This document shows positions 9,035-17,262 of a stretch of 54,931 bases of DNA, in pieces (the first letter of the stretch is position 1; each line of letters begins with the position of its first letter). The stretch is from Sphingomonas sp. Its GTDB lineage: Bacteria > Pseudomonadota > Alphaproteobacteria > Sphingomonadales > Sphingomonadaceae. Position numbers and translations under genes: made by a program. The stretch spans positions 1-54,931 of the forward strand of contig NZ_QFOB01000018.1 in the NCBI RefSeq assembly GCF_003248515.1. The letters run 5' to 3'. The notes below the pieces were generated by a model. It searched no databases, was not told the DNA's origin, and saw only the letters and a program-made list of their open reading frames with translations.

Positions 9035-9319
9035 GGCCACACCCTACGCATCTGGTAGGATCAGGCAAGGCTAAGGTGGTATCGGGAATGCCGTCCCGCC
9101 CTTGCCGACCTATCTTGAGGGCTGACGGCGATGCGAAGCGATGGTGAGCATTCGGCCCTGGCCGCTGCTTTCGTTCGCCTTGGAAAGTCCGTCACAATGG
9201 ATCGTGGCCGTCTGCGAGGAAACAGGACGGGTCGAGGCCGAGCCGTGCTTCGACCGCTCACCTCGCCTCATTCCTCTCGCTTCGGCGGCTTCGACGAAAT
9301 GACAGAAAAGGACAAATGG

Positions 9320-10060
9320 ATGATCGATCTCAATGGGAAACATGCATTGGTCACAGGAGCCTCGCGAGGCATCGGAGCCGCGATCGCCCTCGCGCTTGCC
9401 GAAAACGGCGCGGACGTAGCGTTCACCTATCAACATGCCGCCGAAAAGGCTGCCGCCGTGGCCGGATCCATCGAGGCTCTCGGACGTCGCGCGGTCGCCA
9501 TCCAGGCTGACAGTGCAGACCCGGATGCGATTGCGGGAGCGGTGAACGAAGCCGTCTCGGCGCTCGGTAGCCTTGATATTCTCGTCAACAGCGCGGCAAT
9601 CGGGCATTCCGGGACGATCGCCGAGCTCGATCTGGATCAGTTCCAGACCCTCCTGTATGTCAATGTACGGGCGCCGGTGCTGTTTGCGAAGGCGGCGATT
9701 CCTCACCTTCCTTCGGGCGGGCGCATCATCTCGATCGGGTCGGGCCTGGGCGAGCGCGTCCCCTTTCCGGGCGTCACCGCCTATGCGATGTCCAAGGCCG
9801 CGCTCACCTCCTTCACCCGTGGTCTCTCTCGCGAGCTCGGGCCGAGCGGCATCACCGTCAACCTCGTGCAGCCCGGCTCGGTCGACACTGACGCGAACCC
9901 GGCGGACGGCCCCGCCGCAGACTTCCAACGGAGCTTGACCTCCCTCGGACGCTTCGCCGAGCCGCGCGAAATCGCGAATGCCGTCATATTCCTCGCCAGT
10001 TCCGCTGCCAGCGTGATTACAGGCGCAACCTTGACCGCTGACGCGGGCGCCATCGCCTGA
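9320..10060 (+). CDS. SDR family NAD(P)-dependent oxidoreductase
   Basis: 246 residues, the normal length for a classical short-chain dehydrogenase. The ATG at 9320 has an AGGA eight bases upstream; an ATG at 9299 and further upstream in-frame codons add residues unlike the family. Motifs: cofactor loop TGASRGIG near residue 12, NSAAIG in place of the usual NNAG, active-site Ser in ISIGSG, and the YAMSK catalytic Tyr-Lys pair near residue 155. The region after the catalytic site has the QPGSVDTD turn. It is divergent from an AraC regulator, which suggests induction by a specific reactive substrate. The substrate is unknown. Confidence 0.92.
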   Translation: MIDLNGKHALVTGASRGIGAAIALALAENGADVAFTYQHAAEKAAAVAGSIEALGRRAVAIQADSADPDAIAGAVNEAVSALGSLDILVNSAAIGHSGTIAELDLDQFQTLLYVNVRAPVLFAKAAIPHLPSGGRIISIGSGLGERVPFPGVTAYAMSKAALTSFTRGLSRELGPSGITVNLVQPGSVDTDANPADGPAADFQRSLTSLGRFAEPREIANAVIFLASSAASVITGATLTADAGAIA

Positions 10061-10241
10061 CAGCAGACCGAGAACTTCGTCGACAGCTGGATGAGCGCAC
10101 CGCAAGAGCGACAGGCCTTCCTGGAGCCTTCGGTGCGCTCGCCACAACTGAAGCCAGTGTCATCGAGACCAGTCATCGCATTGTCACGGCGTCATATCTC
10201 CCCGTTCTTTCAACATCGGTAGCGCCGCGCGCGAATGAACA

Positions 10242-11201
10242 TCAGGGGATCAGCAGGACGCGGCCGAGAATCTTGTTCTCCTCGGCATGGCGATGCGCGG
10301 CGGCCGCCTCGGCGAGCGAAAACCTGCTGTCGATCGGCACGCTGAGCCTGCCTTCCGCAACATCGGCGAGCATCGTATCGATCGTTTGGCGCGCCGCCGG
10401 ACGGGACAGCATGGTTCCCATAAACACGCCGCTGACCGTTTGATTGCGTTGCACCGCTGGCCAGAGATCGAGCGTCAACGCGCCGCCGCCGGCATTGCCC
10501 ACGGCGACCAGGATTCCTTCATCGCGAAGCGCTGCGAGGGAGGTCGGCAGGGTTGAGCCCACGGGATCGACGACGAGGTCCGCGCCCAGCCCGCCGGTAA
10601 GCTCGCGGACGACATCGACGACCGATTCGACATGATGATCGATCACGGTCGATGCCCCGAGTTCGATGAGTTTACGCGCGCGGTCCTCGCCACTTGCGAC
10701 GGCAAGCACGGTTGCGCCCGCCAGACGGGCGAGCTGGACTGCGGCGACGCCGACACCGCCCGCCGCACCCTGGACGACGACTATATTTCCACCGGAGAGC
10801 TGGCCTCGCGCGAACAGGCAATGATGCGCGGTGCCGAAACCGATCGGGATCGCTGCCGCTTCGGCAGCGCTGACGTCTGGCGGCAGCAGCCAGGTCTGAT
10901 CCGCCGGAACTGCGCGAAGCTCCGCGTGGGAGCCGTCCAACCCCCAGGAGGTAACCCGGTCGCCAGGCTTGCGGTCCGCCACAGCGTCACCGATCGCGAT
11001 CACGGTACCTGCCGCTGCATAGCCTATGATGTGCGGCGCGCGGCCGGGCAGCGCATCGCGACGATTGATCAGATCTCCGCCCTCGATCGATATTGCCTCC
11101 ACCCGGATCAGCACATCCCGGGAGGTGATTTCAGGATCGGGCATGTCAGTATAGCGAAGGACCTCAGGCGGGCCATTGTGATCGTAGACAGCCGCTTTCA
11201 T
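10242..11201 (-). CDS. Zinc-independent MDR reductase (quinone oxidoreductase-like)
   Basis: 319 residues from the ATG at 11201, with AAGGAA five bases upstream. The medium-chain dehydrogenase fold is clear: an N-terminal GroES-like domain (MKAAVYDHNGPPEVL opening, IIGYAAAGTVIAIGDAV), then the Rossmann dinucleotide loop VVQGAAGGVGVAAVQLA near residue 150. The Cys/His residues of zinc-type alcohol dehydrogenases are missing, and the family motif is that of NADPH:quinone oxidoreductases (QOR). It probably reduces quinones or alpha,beta-unsaturated carbonyls in the cytosol. The HxlR regulator gene lies upstream on the same strand after 272 bases and is a likely controller. Confidence 0.9.
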   Translation of the reverse strand: MKAAVYDHNGPPEVLRYTDMPDPEITSRDVLIRVEAISIEGGDLINRRDALPGRAPHIIGYAAAGTVIAIGDAVADRKPGDRVTSWGLDGSHAELRAVPADQTWLLPPDVSAAEAAAIPIGFGTAHHCLFARGQLSGGNIVVVQGAAGGVGVAAVQLARLAGATVLAVASGEDRARKLIELGASTVIDHHVESVVDVVRELTGGLGADLVVDPVGSTLPTSLAALRDEGILVAVGNAGGGALTLDLWPAVQRNQTVSGVFMGTMLSRPAARQTIDTMLADVAEGRLSVPIDSRFSLAEAAAAHRHAEENKILGRVLLIP

Positions 11202-11473
11202 CGCCGTTCCTTTCCATGAAGGGGATACCGAAGGGCGTGTGAGACTCACCCGCGGCCCGCCCATTTGGCTTGAGGTGCCACTGCGCGCCACGGTCCGGTA
11301 GCATCGGTACCCGTGCATCTGCGTCGCGTATCGGGGAACACCGCCACCGATATGAGTCGCGGCGATGGCGATCGGCCCAGCCTGGTTGACGACCCCATGC
11401 CTTCGTCCCGGATCCGTGCCGGGCGCTTCCGCCTGCCAACGAGGGTACGCCATCTGCCCTCAATTTTTGCGAC

Positions 11474-11878
11474 TTACCCGCCGCGATGCTGCCCGTCTTT
11501 GGGGAACCCTTGTAACCGTGTGTCGAAATCGTCGCGACAGTGCCTGATCACGCCACGATGCGCGATCGCCCACTCTGCGAGACGCCGGACAGGGTCCGAA
11601 AGCGACACGCCCACATCGGTCAGCGAATATTGGACCTGCGGCGTCGTCGTATCGTGCACGATCCGCTTGACCATTCCATCCCTTTCCAGCGCCTTGAGGG
11701 TGCGCGTCAGCATTTGCTGCGAGATGCCGGGCACCAGCTTTTTCAGGCTGTTGAACCGGCGCGGCTCCTGATGAAGCACCACCACGACCTGGACGGTCCA
11801 CTTGTCCCCGATACGGCTCAGCACCTCGCCCACGCCGTTGCAGTTTCCGAACAAATCAGGCGAAGCGGTCGCATCCAT
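11474..11878 (-). CDS. HxlR family winged-helix regulator
   Basis: 134 residues from the ATG at 11878; a TTG at 11893 is possible. The protein matches the HxlR winged helix: GEVLSRIGDKWTVQVVVVL, then PRRFNSLKKLVPGISQQMLT and LKALERDGMVKRI with the wing TTPQVQYSLTDVG. A Cys in the N-terminal GNCNGV is at the position used as a redox or electrophile sensor in HypR/QorR-type members of this family. It lies between a QOR-like reductase gene (same strand, downstream) and a divergent hydrolase. That layout is typical of QorR-type repressors of quinone or aldehyde detoxification. Confidence 0.92.
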   Translation of the reverse strand: MDATASPDLFGNCNGVGEVLSRIGDKWTVQVVVVLHQEPRRFNSLKKLVPGISQQMLTRTLKALERDGMVKRIVHDTTTPQVQYSLTDVGVSLSDPVRRLAEWAIAHRGVIRHCRDDFDTRLQGFPKDGQHRGG

Positions 11879-11912
11879 ATGACCTGGCTCCAAAAATATG
11901 CGTTCTTGTCCC

Positions 11913-11956
11913 GGTCAAATAGGTCACATATCTGGAGCAGGTCAATTGGAGTGACT
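11913..11956. promoter_or_regulatory. Candidate HxlR operator with repeated GGTCA units
   Basis: GGTCA occurs three times (11913-11917, 11922-11926, 11940-11944) and an opposed TGACT follows at 11952-11956, all inside the 126-base divergent control region of the HxlR gene and the alpha/beta hydrolase. Repeats of this type in this place fit an operator for the adjacent HxlR protein. This is seen in the sequence; the binding role is inference. Confidence 0.4.
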
Positions 11957-12004
11957 TAAAGTCCCCGGCCATAGCCCGGTCGGCTCAGTTCGAAAGGTGA
12001 TGCT

Positions 12005-13021
12005 ATGGCCGGCCACTCTCTCCCGCGCGATGCGACCATGCATGCCCCACGTGCTATTCACTCGGTGCGCGGATTTAGACTGTCAGCGCCCGAGCGCGGC
12101 GACGATCTGCAACTGCGCATCTCGGCACCTGAAGGCGGTGAGACGCTGCCCATCGTCCTGTTCGCGCACGGCCATGGCTCTTCAATGGACGGCTATGCCC
12201 CGCTTGCCGATTACTGGGCTTCGCACGGCTTTGTCGTGATCCAGCCAACCTTCCTCGACGCCAGACGGCTCGGCCTGGCACCCGACGATCCGCGTCGTCC
12301 ATCGATCTGGCGCACGCGCGTGGACGACATGAAGCGGATCCTCGACCATCTCGATCTCGTCGAAAGGGCGTTGCCGGGTCTTGCCGGGCGAATGGACCGC
12401 GACCTTGTCGCGGCCGCGGGCCACTCGTTCGGTGGACAGACAGTGAGCATGCTGCTTGGCGCCCGGATGATCGGTGACGGCGGGCAGGGCGAGGACCCCT
12501 CAGATCCGCGGATCAAGGCCGGCATTCTCCTGGCGTCCGGCGGCCGGGGCGGGGCCGACCTCAGCGATCTCGGACGGCAGATAACGCCATATCTCGACTC
12601 GAATTTTGCCGAGTTGACGACGCGAACACTCGTCGTCGCCGGTGACGCGGATCAGTCTCCACTGACGGTGCGCGGACCCGACTGGTTCAGCGATCCCTTC
12701 CACCTCAGCCCGGGCGGCGAGGCGCTGCTCACGCTTCACAGGGGCGAGCATATGCTTGGTGGTATCTCGGGCTATGAGGTCACGGAGACCACCGACGAAA
12801 ACCCCGAACGGGTGGCGGTCGTCCAGAAGGTGACGCTTGCCTATCTCCAACTGGCACTCAAGAACGACAGTGACGCCTGGGCGTCGGTCTGCAGGGCCGT
12901 GGCAGCAGACTTTGATGCGGCACGGATCGAAAAGAAAAGCCCCGTGAACGCCAAGAAACTGAAGAGACATTGTGGCCAGCAGCCTCCTTCGGATCACTTG
13001 CGAAGGTTGGTCCGGATCTAA
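12005..13021 (+). CDS. Alpha/beta hydrolase (chlorophyllase/dienelactone hydrolase-like)
   Basis: 338 residues from the ATG at 12005, with an AAGG seven bases upstream. The alpha/beta hydrolase fold is shown by the oxyanion segment LFAHGHGSSMDGY near residue 55 and the nucleophile elbow AAGHSFGGQT near residue 141. A candidate acid lies in VVAGDADQSP and a candidate base in LHRGEHMLGG. The class fits esterases acting on small esters. The last 25 residues (from KLKRHCGQ) are basic and unlike the rest, so the natural C-terminus may have been replaced. It is divergent from HxlR and probably in its regulon. Confidence 0.85.
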   Translation: MAGHSLPRDATMHAPRAIHSVRGFRLSAPERGDDLQLRISAPEGGETLPIVLFAHGHGSSMDGYAPLADYWASHGFVVIQPTFLDARRLGLAPDDPRRPSIWRTRVDDMKRILDHLDLVERALPGLAGRMDRDLVAAAGHSFGGQTVSMLLGARMIGDGGQGEDPSDPRIKAGILLASGGRGGADLSDLGRQITPYLDSNFAELTTRTLVVAGDADQSPLTVRGPDWFSDPFHLSPGGEALLTLHRGEHMLGGISGYEVTETTDENPERVAVVQKVTLAYLQLALKNDSDAWASVCRAVAADFDAARIEKKSPVNAKKLKRHCGQQPPSDHLRRLVRI

Positions 13022-13087
13022 ATCTCACGCGGTTTGAATGTACGATCTGGCAGTGCTCAACTATGTCGGTTGCCTCTCGCGCCGATG

Positions 13088-16000
13088 TCATCCTCTCCTG
13101 ACCTTTTTGGCGCGAGATGCCTTTGCCATCTTCATCCGTCGTGGTTCGGCAATCGATTCACGTACGCGCTCTTGTGAGCGTAGTTCGGCGAGGTCGAAGA
13201 AATGACCTCTGATCCAGTCCTCAAGATAGTCCCGGGCGCGGCGCGCAAGGTGATCCCCGAGCCGAACACGTTTCAATAACTCAGCATCCACCACATGCAA
13301 GACCGCTTTCCAGTCGTTGGGCCGCGAGCGCACCAATTGCTTCAGCAAACGGCCGATGGCGCGTCCTTGCTGCCAGGTGGGCAGCTGCAACGTCCACACG
13401 CCTCGCATCATTTCGATCGAAACACCGATATGCGAAGGCATGTCAGCATTGCGTCCGCCCATGAACTGGATAGCTGCTTCGAACAGCGCGAATGCCCGAG
13501 GGTCGTCAAGGACCAGCATCTGCAGCAACGTCTCGGCGTCGAGCCAAAGATGATCATGGCGCATGGCCGCGAGCATCCCCACTGCAACGAGATATTCTCG
13601 TCGGGTAATCCGCTTGTCCTGGGCGAATAGATTAAAGACCACCTGGAGCCAGGCGCCGCCCTTGACGCCTTGGCTCGCCGCATATTGGCGCAGGTTTAGA
13701 TCTTCCGAGAGGATGATAACATCTTCACTCCGGGCCAGATTGATGGGATCGAAGATGTCTTTCGACCCAAAATTATCGAAGAGCTTGTCGAGCCGGCTAT
13801 CGAGCGATCCGTCGACCGGCAGGATCTCGCAGTTGGCCTCAAGGTCCGCGATGATCGCGTTCACCCAGTCCAGCCGTCTCTCGGTGTCCTCCGGGCTGTG
13901 GACCTGTCGCCACGCCTGATCGCCCTCGAACCCCATCGTCATAAATTCGCGGCCACGATTGCTCTCGATCTTCGCCCGCAGCTCGATCAGCTCGTCCATG
14001 GTCGAACGCGCGATGCACAGGCGTCCGAAATATGCCTTGGCGATGTGCAAATGCCCCAGCTCGCGGAGTTGCCATACAGTGAGCGTGTCCAGCGCCACCC
14101 CTTTGCCGCGCGCCTGGCGCACGAACATCGCCGCTTCCTCGCGCTCATCCTCCGCACCGACACAGGTGCGCAGATTTGTGCCGGTCATCGTCAGATGCTC
14201 GGCCAACTGCAGGACAGACCGATTCGACATCGCCGCGATAGCGACTAGAGGCACCCGATGAGATGTGTAGGTCGAGGCGACGAAGTCGTCGTTGTTCTGG
14301 AGATCTCGTACCACATCGAGGATCGGCTGCACGTCACCGTCCTTCATCGTCATCTCGAACATCGATCGCGCATTCGGAAAGCGCGCGGCGTGCGTCGCCA
14401 TGATGTCGTGCAGCAGCCAGATGTATTTATGCTTGAGCGCCCGCACGCGGTAGCGCCTCGGATCTCCGATCTCCGCGGGCATTTCGATGATGTCGTCCAC
14501 CGATTTCCCCGCGAGCGCCACCCCCAGGGGATGATCCGGAGCAAAATGATCGATGCCTGGAATCTCTAGATTGTCAATGATGCCAGTCACGTCCCGAACG
14601 CCGTCCTGACCTTCGAGGTCAAACCAGAAACCGGTCTGCGCGGGTCCAGCACGACCAATCGGCGCAGGGAGCGCCTCGTCCATGAAGATGAGGGCGGGAT
14701 AGGACGAAACGACGTCCTCTTCGCGACGATGGGTTGCGGCAACCCGATAGGCCAACCGCAGCGCTCGCTCGGTTTCACCCGCGTGGCGATGCCGATGAGC
14801 CAGCCGCATGAGGTCGTCGGGTGAGCCGTCGACGATGTCGTCATCGACGCCTGTAATCAATTCCCGTGCGCTGGCCTCCTGATTGCCGCGCATCAATGTG
14901 CTCGACAGAAGAAGTATCGCACGCAGGTCAGTCGGGTCCGCTGAGATCGCCGAGCGCAGGTAGCGCTCCGCGGCCTTGAGATCGCCCCTGTTATGTTCAG
15001 CGGCGCCGGCCAGCCGCGCGAAACGGGGGAGCGCGATCACTCCAGAACCAAGGGACTTAAAGAAGAGTGACGTCCCTGCCTGGGGCGCCGCGTTCGCAAA
15101 GGCATGGGCAAGCCAGGCCAATCGCTCACTTGGCTGATCCAGCGCGACCAACCCGTCGAGCGCGCCAATGATATCGTCCCATGCCTCGCGGAACAGCGAA
15201 AGTTGGGCGAACATCACCCTGTCCGAATAGCTTGTCTGAGGTGTGATCAGTGAGCGCGCCTTCGCCGCCATGGCCGCAACTGCTTCGGGCTTTGCTGCGC
15301 GGAAAATGTCGGCCACGGCGATATGAGCCCCGACGCCCAGCGGCCAGCGCTCCAGCAGTTGCTCGACGTCCTCATCGAGGTTTGAGCCGGCCTTTCCGGC
15401 CTGCCGCGCGCGGAAGACCAGCACGTCGAACAGTTGGCGCGCGGAAGCGGCCAGCTGCTCACGGCGCTCGTCCGTCGCCTCTTCAATCACCTGGGCCCAT
15501 TTGTGAAGATTGGACAGCGCCACGAGCAGCGGAAGGACAGCATTGCCGGAGATCGGAACGCCGCGCAGGACCTTCTCAGCTTCTGCAAATTCGTCACGAT
15601 CGATCGCAACCCAGGCGGCGCTCAGCGCAGCATCGGGATCTTTGCTCCCCGTGGCCAGCACCTCCTCCGCAACGCGCTTCGCCTGATCGAGGTCGCCCAG
15701 CGCCCGGTAGGCCGTAACGAGATTATAGCCGACCATGCACCAGTTGGGCTCGGCGGCTTGCTCATAATGGCGAACTTCGTCCCAATGGCGCTGCAGCAAG
15801 CCAGCGCCCTCGCGAAGCTTGATTCGCCTCTCCTCGGGAACAGGGCCGAAACGTTCGACTACGTCGCCGGAAAGCGCCTCATCGATCAGTGCATCACCCG
15901 CCATCCTGACGGAGTTACCATCATCGGGGAAGCGTTCGAGAGTATCGGCGGCCAGAGCCCACCAACTGTCTGGAGCCCCCTTCTGTCGAAGATAGCTGAT

Positions 16001-17059
16001 GCGATGGATCCGGACAGCGTGGTCGTCGAGAAGATCGGCTGGCACGATCGCCATGGGGTCACGATCAACATTGTCCATTGCGGCAACCTGGAAGGCGAGC
16101 CCGGCGGCGCCCGCGTTGCCAGGATCTTCAGCCAGAACTTCCTGTGCAAACGCCCATGCTCCGCCCAGATCGCCCCTGATTGCAAGTGCAAGGATCCTGT
16201 TGGCCCGCGTGCGCGGGTCTGTCGGGTTGAGCGCATAGGCTTCTTCTAGAAGGGGCGCCGCGCCCGTCTCGTCGCCAAGTTTCATCCGCGTGATCGCGAT
16301 ATTGACTTTCACCCGAGCCCGGATCGAGACCGCACTTTTGTCATCGAGGCTATTGTCCAGTGCCTCGAGCAATCCCAATGCGGTGCGGGGCTTTCCGGCG
16401 TTTAGCATGTCCCGATACTGGTCGATCTGGGCATCGAGATGCTGATCGAAGGCGCTGCGAGCGGTGTCGATCGGCCCGGTCGTGATCGTGGCGCGGATCA
16501 CCTCAAGATGCTGAAGCGTCTGTTTGTTCTGGGCCCGGATCTCCGCCTGTGCGGAGAGTGTCTCGCCACCCAGTTCGAGCAGCCGCCTGGTCGATGCGCT
16601 ATAATCGGGATCGAAGGCGGCGAGCGCTTTGGGGTCGTTGCGAATCTTCTCCTGAAGTGTGTCCCAGCCCCAGATCTGGATATCCACCACGCGGCCAAGT
16701 TTCGCCTGATCCTGCGCCAGTTCGATCGCGAGGAAGTCGTGGGCAGGCTCATCGGTCGCAGTGGTGACGATATAGAATTCTGTCAGCGCAGGCTTGATAC
16801 CCATCGCCTGGCCGACCTCCTTGCGAATAATCGCATCAGTCAGTTTCGCACCGCGCGTAATCAGCTTGCACTGTATACCGACGGGCTGGCCTGGATCGCG
16901 ATCCCGCTTGCCGATCAGATCCAGACCGAATTGTTTCTTGCCCCGCGTACCTAGGAGCTTGACGTTGGGATCATTAAGAAGCCCCGCGAAGAGCGGAATG
17001 CAGTTGCTCTCGAACACCTTGTCATCGGTGGGAATGTTGATGATCGTCGAGGAAGCCAC
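13088..17059 (-). CDS. Large Mrr-like nuclease / TPR / PIN-like protein beside the Lamassu-like genes
   Basis: 1,323 residues from a GTG at 17059, which has GGAAAGAG four bases upstream. Residues 1-140 resemble an Mrr-type restriction endonuclease: FGLDL with Asp47, followed by GIQCK with Gln63 and Lys65, the D...QxK pattern of Mrr-like PD-(D/E)xK enzymes. From about 190 to 760 the chain is a helical TPR-like solenoid (AAPLLEEAYALNPTDPRTRA is one clear unit). Near 985-1125 acidic residues in VALDTLTVW, STMDELIE and VIILSEDLNLRQ match the spacing of a PIN ribonuclease domain. It follows the SMC gene by 203 bases on the same strand. I infer a nuclease effector or accessory of the same defence locus; it could also be a separate gene. 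Confidence 0.7.
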   Translation of the reverse strand: MASSTIINIPTDDKVFESNCIPLFAGLLNDPNVKLLGTRGKKQFGLDLIGKRDRDPGQPVGIQCKLITRGAKLTDAIIRKEVGQAMGIKPALTEFYIVTTATDEPAHDFLAIELAQDQAKLGRVVDIQIWGWDTLQEKIRNDPKALAAFDPDYSASTRRLLELGGETLSAQAEIRAQNKQTLQHLEVIRATITTGPIDTARSAFDQHLDAQIDQYRDMLNAGKPRTALGLLEALDNSLDDKSAVSIRARVKVNIAITRMKLGDETGAAPLLEEAYALNPTDPRTRANRILALAIRGDLGGAWAFAQEVLAEDPGNAGAAGLAFQVAAMDNVDRDPMAIVPADLLDDHAVRIHRISYLRQKGAPDSWWALAADTLERFPDDGNSVRMAGDALIDEALSGDVVERFGPVPEERRIKLREGAGLLQRHWDEVRHYEQAAEPNWCMVGYNLVTAYRALGDLDQAKRVAEEVLATGSKDPDAALSAAWVAIDRDEFAEAEKVLRGVPISGNAVLPLLVALSNLHKWAQVIEEATDERREQLAASARQLFDVLVFRARQAGKAGSNLDEDVEQLLERWPLGVGAHIAVADIFRAAKPEAVAAMAAKARSLITPQTSYSDRVMFAQLSLFREAWDDIIGALDGLVALDQPSERLAWLAHAFANAAPQAGTSLFFKSLGSGVIALPRFARLAGAAEHNRGDLKAAERYLRSAISADPTDLRAILLLSSTLMRGNQEASARELITGVDDDIVDGSPDDLMRLAHRHRHAGETERALRLAYRVAATHRREEDVVSSYPALIFMDEALPAPIGRAGPAQTGFWFDLEGQDGVRDVTGIIDNLEIPGIDHFAPDHPLGVALAGKSVDDIIEMPAEIGDPRRYRVRALKHKYIWLLHDIMATHAARFPNARSMFEMTMKDGDVQPILDVVRDLQNNDDFVASTYTSHRVPLVAIAAMSNRSVLQLAEHLTMTGTNLRTCVGAEDEREEAAMFVRQARGKGVALDTLTVWQLRELGHLHIAKAYFGRLCIARSTMDELIELRAKIESNRGREFMTMGFEGDQAWRQVHSPEDTERRLDWVNAIIADLEANCEILPVDGSLDSRLDKLFDNFGSKDIFDPINLARSEDVIILSEDLNLRQYAASQGVKGGAWLQVVFNLFAQDKRITRREYLVAVGMLAAMRHDHLWLDAETLLQMLVLDDPRAFALFEAAIQFMGGRNADMPSHIGVSIEMMRGVWTLQLPTWQQGRAIGRLLKQLVRSRPNDWKAVLHVVDAELLKRVRLGDHLARRARDYLEDWIRGHFFDLAELRSQERVRESIAEPRRMKMAKASRAKKVRRG

Positions 17060-17262
17060 GCGTCTCTTTCCGGTCCTGTTCTAGCCTGAAACGATGGCTG
17101 ACGCTGAATCACTCCGCGCACAGCTTGTTCCCGGATCGTTCTTTTTTGCCGTGGCGTCGTTACATCCGCAACCTGTTCGCCTTACGGTCGTCGCGCTTAG
17201 TGGTAAGGCAGGCCGCGAGCCTATCGACCGGTACAATCCCGTCGCGCTGCACGATCATCTCC

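Noticed and set aside
9110..10147. 345-residue minus-strand frame opposite the SDR gene
   Set aside because: Antisense of a well-defined SDR; composition and lack of motifs mark it as a GC shadow.
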